A stretch of 8,309 nucleotides of DNA. Source: Archangium sp. (lineage in GTDB: Bacteria; Myxococcota; Myxococcia; Myxococcales; Myxococcaceae). Below are positions 5,994 through 8,309 of this stretch, piece by piece. Where the stretch lies: assembly GCA_016793585.1 (NCBI GenBank), contig JAEUJR010000391.1:1-8309 (forward strand), written 5' to 3'. The first letter of the stretch is position 1; each line of letters starts with the position of its first letter. Both the position numbers and the translations under genes were made by a program. The notes beneath the pieces were generated by a model. It was not told the origin of the DNA and ran no database searches. It saw nothing but the letters and a program-made list of their open reading frames with translations.

Positions 5994-8308
5994 TGCGGCA
6001 ACGGACCTCTCGGCGGCAACGCGTTCGGCAGCGACCCTGCGCGCTCCACCTCGCGGCACACGCTGTCGTTCGGCGCGAAGATGGGCCGCAGCGACGCCGG
6101 AATGCCGCCGGGCCCCGCCGGCCCACCGTTCGCGCACCAGCCGCTCAGCACTGCATGCCAGCTCGACTGCGCGGCGTTCATCGACGCGAAGCCCGCGACG
6201 CTCGCCCAGTTCGGTTGTGTGTAGGTGAGCGAACGCAGTGACGTGAACAACGCCTGCGCCTTCGTGCGCTCCTGCGTGAAGAGCCAGTAGTTGAGCGCCC
6301 AGCCGTTCGAGTAGTCGAACACGCCGGCCTGGTCGTAGCCGATGCGTTGCGTGGTGAGGTCGTTCAGCTGCCGGAACGGCTGCGCCGCGCAGATGGCGCT
6401 CACGTGCTGCGGCCTTCCGCGAATCGCGTACGTGCCGCCGTCGAACGCGAGCCCGCCCAGCACCTCGGCGAAGCCCTCGTCGGCCCAGCCGCGCGGTTGC
6501 GTGTGGTAGCCGGGGTCACTCCAGAGGCCCGGGTACACGAAGCGGCCCTGCAGGTAGTGGCCGAACTCGTGCTGAATGAGCTCGCGCACCGTGTAGATGC
6601 TCTCGGCCGGCGTGCGTTCGTACGTGTACAGCGTGCCCGACGCCTCGATGTACAGGCCGCCCGCCGACGAGCCGTAACCGACGAACGCGTCCATGTACTC
6701 CTGGTAGCGCGCGCGCGTGGCGAACAGCATGAGCGTCATGCCCGGGTTGGGATCGTTCGCGACGGGCGCGTTGAAGTTCGCTCCGAGAATGTCGTGGAAG
6801 GCGGTCGCTTCGTCGCTCATCAGCGAGAGGAAGCCGGGCAGCGCTCCCGCGTCGAGGCCGCTGCGAATCGTGTACGTGCCCGCGTCGGCGCGGTTGCCGA
6901 GGTGCTGCTGTTCGTAGGTCGTCTGCAGCGTGGCGGTGAGCATCGTGCCGTTGAGCCGGTCGAGCGCGCGCGCCATGTAGACCTTCGGGTTGAGCACGAG
7001 CTCGGCGGCGTAGGCGGTCTGCAGCGTCATCGTCAGCGCCGACGTGATGGAGGGCGTCAGCTTCGCCGCAGGCATCGCCTCGATCGTGTACGCCGCCTGC
7101 GCACGCACCCACTCGTCGTTCGCCGAGAGCGCCGACGTCAGGTACGCCTGATCACCCGCGCTGAGCGCGCCCGCCTTCGAGTTGATGAGCCGTGACAGCG
7201 CCGCCGCCGCGCGGAACCGCAGCGTGGTGTCGAAGGTGGTGCCGAGCGCGATGGCCTCCAGCTCGGGCTGCATCGGCAGGTAGGGGTAGAAGAACGTGTC
7301 GAGCACCCAGATGCAGTCGTGCAGCACGTTCGCTTCGAGGTCGACGCTCAGGCGGGCTTCGGCGGCGGTGCTGACCTGGCTGACGAGCACGAGGGCACGC
7401 GCGGGATCTCCCGAGGGCCGCTCGGCGAAGCGGCCGATGATGCGAATCGCGTTGCGACGAGACCAACCACGCGGGTGCGTCGAGAGGGTCGTGAGCAGCG
7501 AGGCGATGGTCGAAGCGTTCGAGAGCGGAGCCAGACCCGAGGCGACCGACTCGGTGCAGTAGTAGTCGCCGTAGGGAACGATCGCGAGCAGCGCGGGCTC
7601 GGTGAGTCCGGTCAGCGTCGGGCAGCGGTACATCTCTCCGCGGTACATCGCCGAGAGGATGAACGTGTTCCAGTCGCCGCAGCGGTAGTTGTTCGTGCAG
7701 GCAGCGACGGCTCCGGGGAAGTTTGCGTAGAGGTAGTCGACGGTGGCCGCGTCGAAGCGGAAGCGGCTGAAGCGCACCTCGTCGTAGACGATCGAGAAGA
7801 TCTCGTCGGAGACGTTGGGCGAGCGCACCAACGTGATGAACGCGTCGCGATAGGTGGTCGGCGTCTGCTCGAGCAGGGTGATGAAGCTCTGCGCGCAGGT
7901 GGGATCGGCTTCGAGAATCGCGACCTGCTGCGAGGTGTTTGCGGAAGGGAGTGAGGCGCAGGTCAGCATTGCGCTCCCGCCCGCTGATCCGCCAGCCATT
8001 CCACCTGCGGTCGCGGTTCCACCTGCAGTCGCAGTCCCACCAGCACTCGCGGTTCCGCCAGCACTCGCGGTTCCGCCAGCAGTCGCAGTTCCGCCGGCAG
8101 TCGTCGTTCCGCCAGCAGTCGCAGCTCCGCCAGCAGTCGCAGTCCCGCCAGCAGTCGCAGTCCCGCCGGCACTCGCCGTTCCGCCAGCACTCGCGGTTCC
8201 GCCAGCACTCGCGGTTCCGCCAGCACTCGCAGTTCCGCCAGCAGTCGCAGTCCCGCCAGCAGTCGCAGTCCCGCCAGCAGTCGCAGTTCCGCCAGCAGTC
8301 GCAGTCCC
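5990..8308 (-). CDS. Peptidase family M9 (microbial collagenase-like) zinc metalloprotease, N-terminus outside window
   Basis: The frame is open to the right window edge, so the true start, and any signal peptide or lipobox, lies beyond it; 772 residues are visible. Numbered from the internal Met at 7999, which is not believed to be the start, the zinc site is H477-E-F-G-H481, with Glu478 as catalytic base. Glu508 in 'WADEGFAE' (505-512) is the likely third ligand. The preceding segment 'GGLYIEASGTLYTYERT' (447-463), then 'ESIYTVRELIQ', and the following 'HYLQGRF' match the M9 collagenase hallmark closely. Residues ~20-370 look like the helical HEAT-like activator domain typical of M9 enzymes, and 'DYSNGWALNYWLF' (562-574) fits the helper region. 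Ten cysteines (14, 35, 101, 107, 126, 148, 229, 537, 622, 648) fit an extracellular protein. No PKD or collagen-binding domain follows the peptidase unit, so fibrillar collagen degradation is uncertain. Upstream of the activator lies a repeat linker of 102 or more residues. The stop overlaps the start of the membrane-protein gene. Confidence 0.88.
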   Translation of the reverse strand, partial: GTATAGGTATAGGTATAGGTATAGGTASAGGTASAGGTASAGGTASAGGTATAGGTATAGGAATAGGTTTAGGTATAGGTASAGGTASAGGTATAGGTATAGGMAGGSAGGSAMLTCASLPSANTSQQVAILEADPTCAQSFITLLEQTPTTYRDAFITLVRSPNVSDEIFSIVYDEVRFSRFRFDAATVDYLYANFPGAVAACTNNYRCGDWNTFILSAMYRGEMYRCPTLTGLTEPALLAIVPYGDYYCTESVASGLAPLSNASTIASLLTTLSTHPRGWSRRNAIRIIGRFAERPSGDPARALVLVSQVSTAAEARLSVDLEANVLHDCIWVLDTFFYPYLPMQPELEAIALGTTFDTTLRFRAAAALSRLINSKAGALSAGDQAYLTSALSANDEWVRAQAAYTIEAMPAAKLTPSITSALTMTLQTAYAAELVLNPKVYMARALDRLNGTMLTATLQTTYEQQHLGNRADAGTYTIRSGLDAGALPGFLSLMSDEATAFHDILGANFNAPVANDPNPGMTLMLFATRARYQEYMDAFVGYGSSAGGLYIEASGTLYTYERTPAESIYTVRELIQHEFGHYLQGRFVYPGLWSDPGYHTQPRGWADEGFAEVLGGLAFDGGTYAIRGRPQHVSAICAAQPFRQLNDLTTQRIGYDQAGVFDYSNGWALNYWLFTQERTKAQALFTSLRSLTYTQPNWASVAGFASMNAAQSSWHAVLSGWCANGGPAGPGGIPASLRPIFAPNDSVCREVERAGSLPNALPPRGPLPQ
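8003..8308 (-). repeat. Tandem 18-bp minisatellite, 17 complete units, coding for a GTATAG-type linker
   Basis: Seventeen contiguous 18-bp units run from 8003 to 8308 and continue past the edge. The plus-strand consensus is GCCAGCAGTCGCAGTTCC. On the minus strand each unit encodes Gly-Thr-Ala-(Thr/Ser)-Ala-Gly, in frame with the M9 protease. Exceptions at protein level are 8093-8110 (Gly-Thr-Thr-Thr-Ala-Gly) and 8111-8128 (Gly-Ala-Ala-Thr-Ala-Gly). Several units are identical: 8129-8146, 8147-8164, 8237-8254, 8255-8272 and 8291-8308 are one type; 8057-8074, 8183-8200 and 8201-8218 are another. The array passes into degenerate 12-bp units (7967-8002) coding for Gly-Gly-Met/Ser-Ala. All 18-bp units keep the reading frame. 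Confidence 0.95.
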
Positions 8309-8309
8309 G

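Noticed and set aside
5994..6137. N-terminal extension of the small membrane protein up to 6137
   Set aside because: The added 48 residues are Arg/Ala-rich, overlap the protease coding end and would bury the first helix. GTG 5993, overlapping the protease stop, is the better start.
6347..7954. Long plus-strand open frames (6347-7195 and 7319-7954) opposite the protease
   Set aside because: Both are Arg/Val/Ala/His-rich antisense frames typical of G+C-rich codon usage, lie wholly inside a convincingly identified M9 gene, and show no domain.
7997..7999. ATG at 7999 as the protease start
   Set aside because: The frame stays open and repeat-coded to the window edge, no signal peptide follows this Met, and it sits inside a Gly-Gly-Met-Ala linker unit.
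7963..8226. Leu/Ala/Arg-rich open frame on the minus strand through the repeats
   Set aside because: An 18-bp repeat without stops stays open in several frames. The frame that joins the M9 domain is the real one; the Leu-rich frame ends in nothing recognisable.
8003..8308. Regular short repeats that might be taken for a CRISPR array
   Set aside because: The units are directly contiguous 18-mers with no spacers, and they keep an open frame with the M9 protease. This is a coding minisatellite.

Overview
The window is dense, G+C-rich bacterial coding sequence (about two-thirds G+C by eye). It holds six protein genes and almost no intergenic DNA. I see no RNA genes, insertion sequences, CRISPR array or phage genes. 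Exported proteins dominate, one gene encodes a very long repetitive beta-rich protein, and a metalloprotease carries a long Gly/Thr/Ala linker. Together these suggest a myxobacterium or relative (Myxococcota). That placement is inference from style, not from a marker gene.

Layout, left to right. (1) 2-3475, plus strand: the C-terminal ~1157 residues of a very large AsmA/TamB-like beta-repeat protein whose 5' end lies outside the window. (2) 3476-4174 and 4193-4810, both minus: a two-gene unit read right to left. It encodes a YiiX-like permuted NlpC/P60 (papain-like) cysteine hydrolase followed by an unrecognised 232-residue exported protein. (3) 4855-5628, plus: an exported Lys/Glu/Asp-rich protein with a mirror-symmetric six-cysteine motif at its mature N-terminus, divergent from the YiiX-like gene. 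(4) 5622-5993 and 5990-8308, both minus: a second two-gene unit. The upstream gene encodes a peptidase family M9 (microbial collagenase-like) zinc protease, truncated at the right window edge. Its GTGA stop/start overlap leads into a 123-residue four-helix membrane protein. (5) The right-hand 306 bp (8003-8308) are 17 tandem 18-bp units that encode the protease's Gly-Thr-Ala-Thr/Ser-Ala-Gly linker and run off the window.

Genes are packed tightly. The first convergent pair abuts with no base between stop codons (TGATCA at 3473-3478). The second convergent pair overlaps by 7 bp (5622-5628). The only divergent start region is about 44 bp.

No coherent defence, secretion or biosynthetic system can be read from these six genes. 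The common theme is the cell envelope and exterior: a secreted protease, an envelope cysteine hydrolase, a probable envelope beta-repeat protein, small exported proteins and a membrane protein. The most noteworthy items are the 18-bp minisatellite in the M9 protease and the symmetric-cysteine protein.
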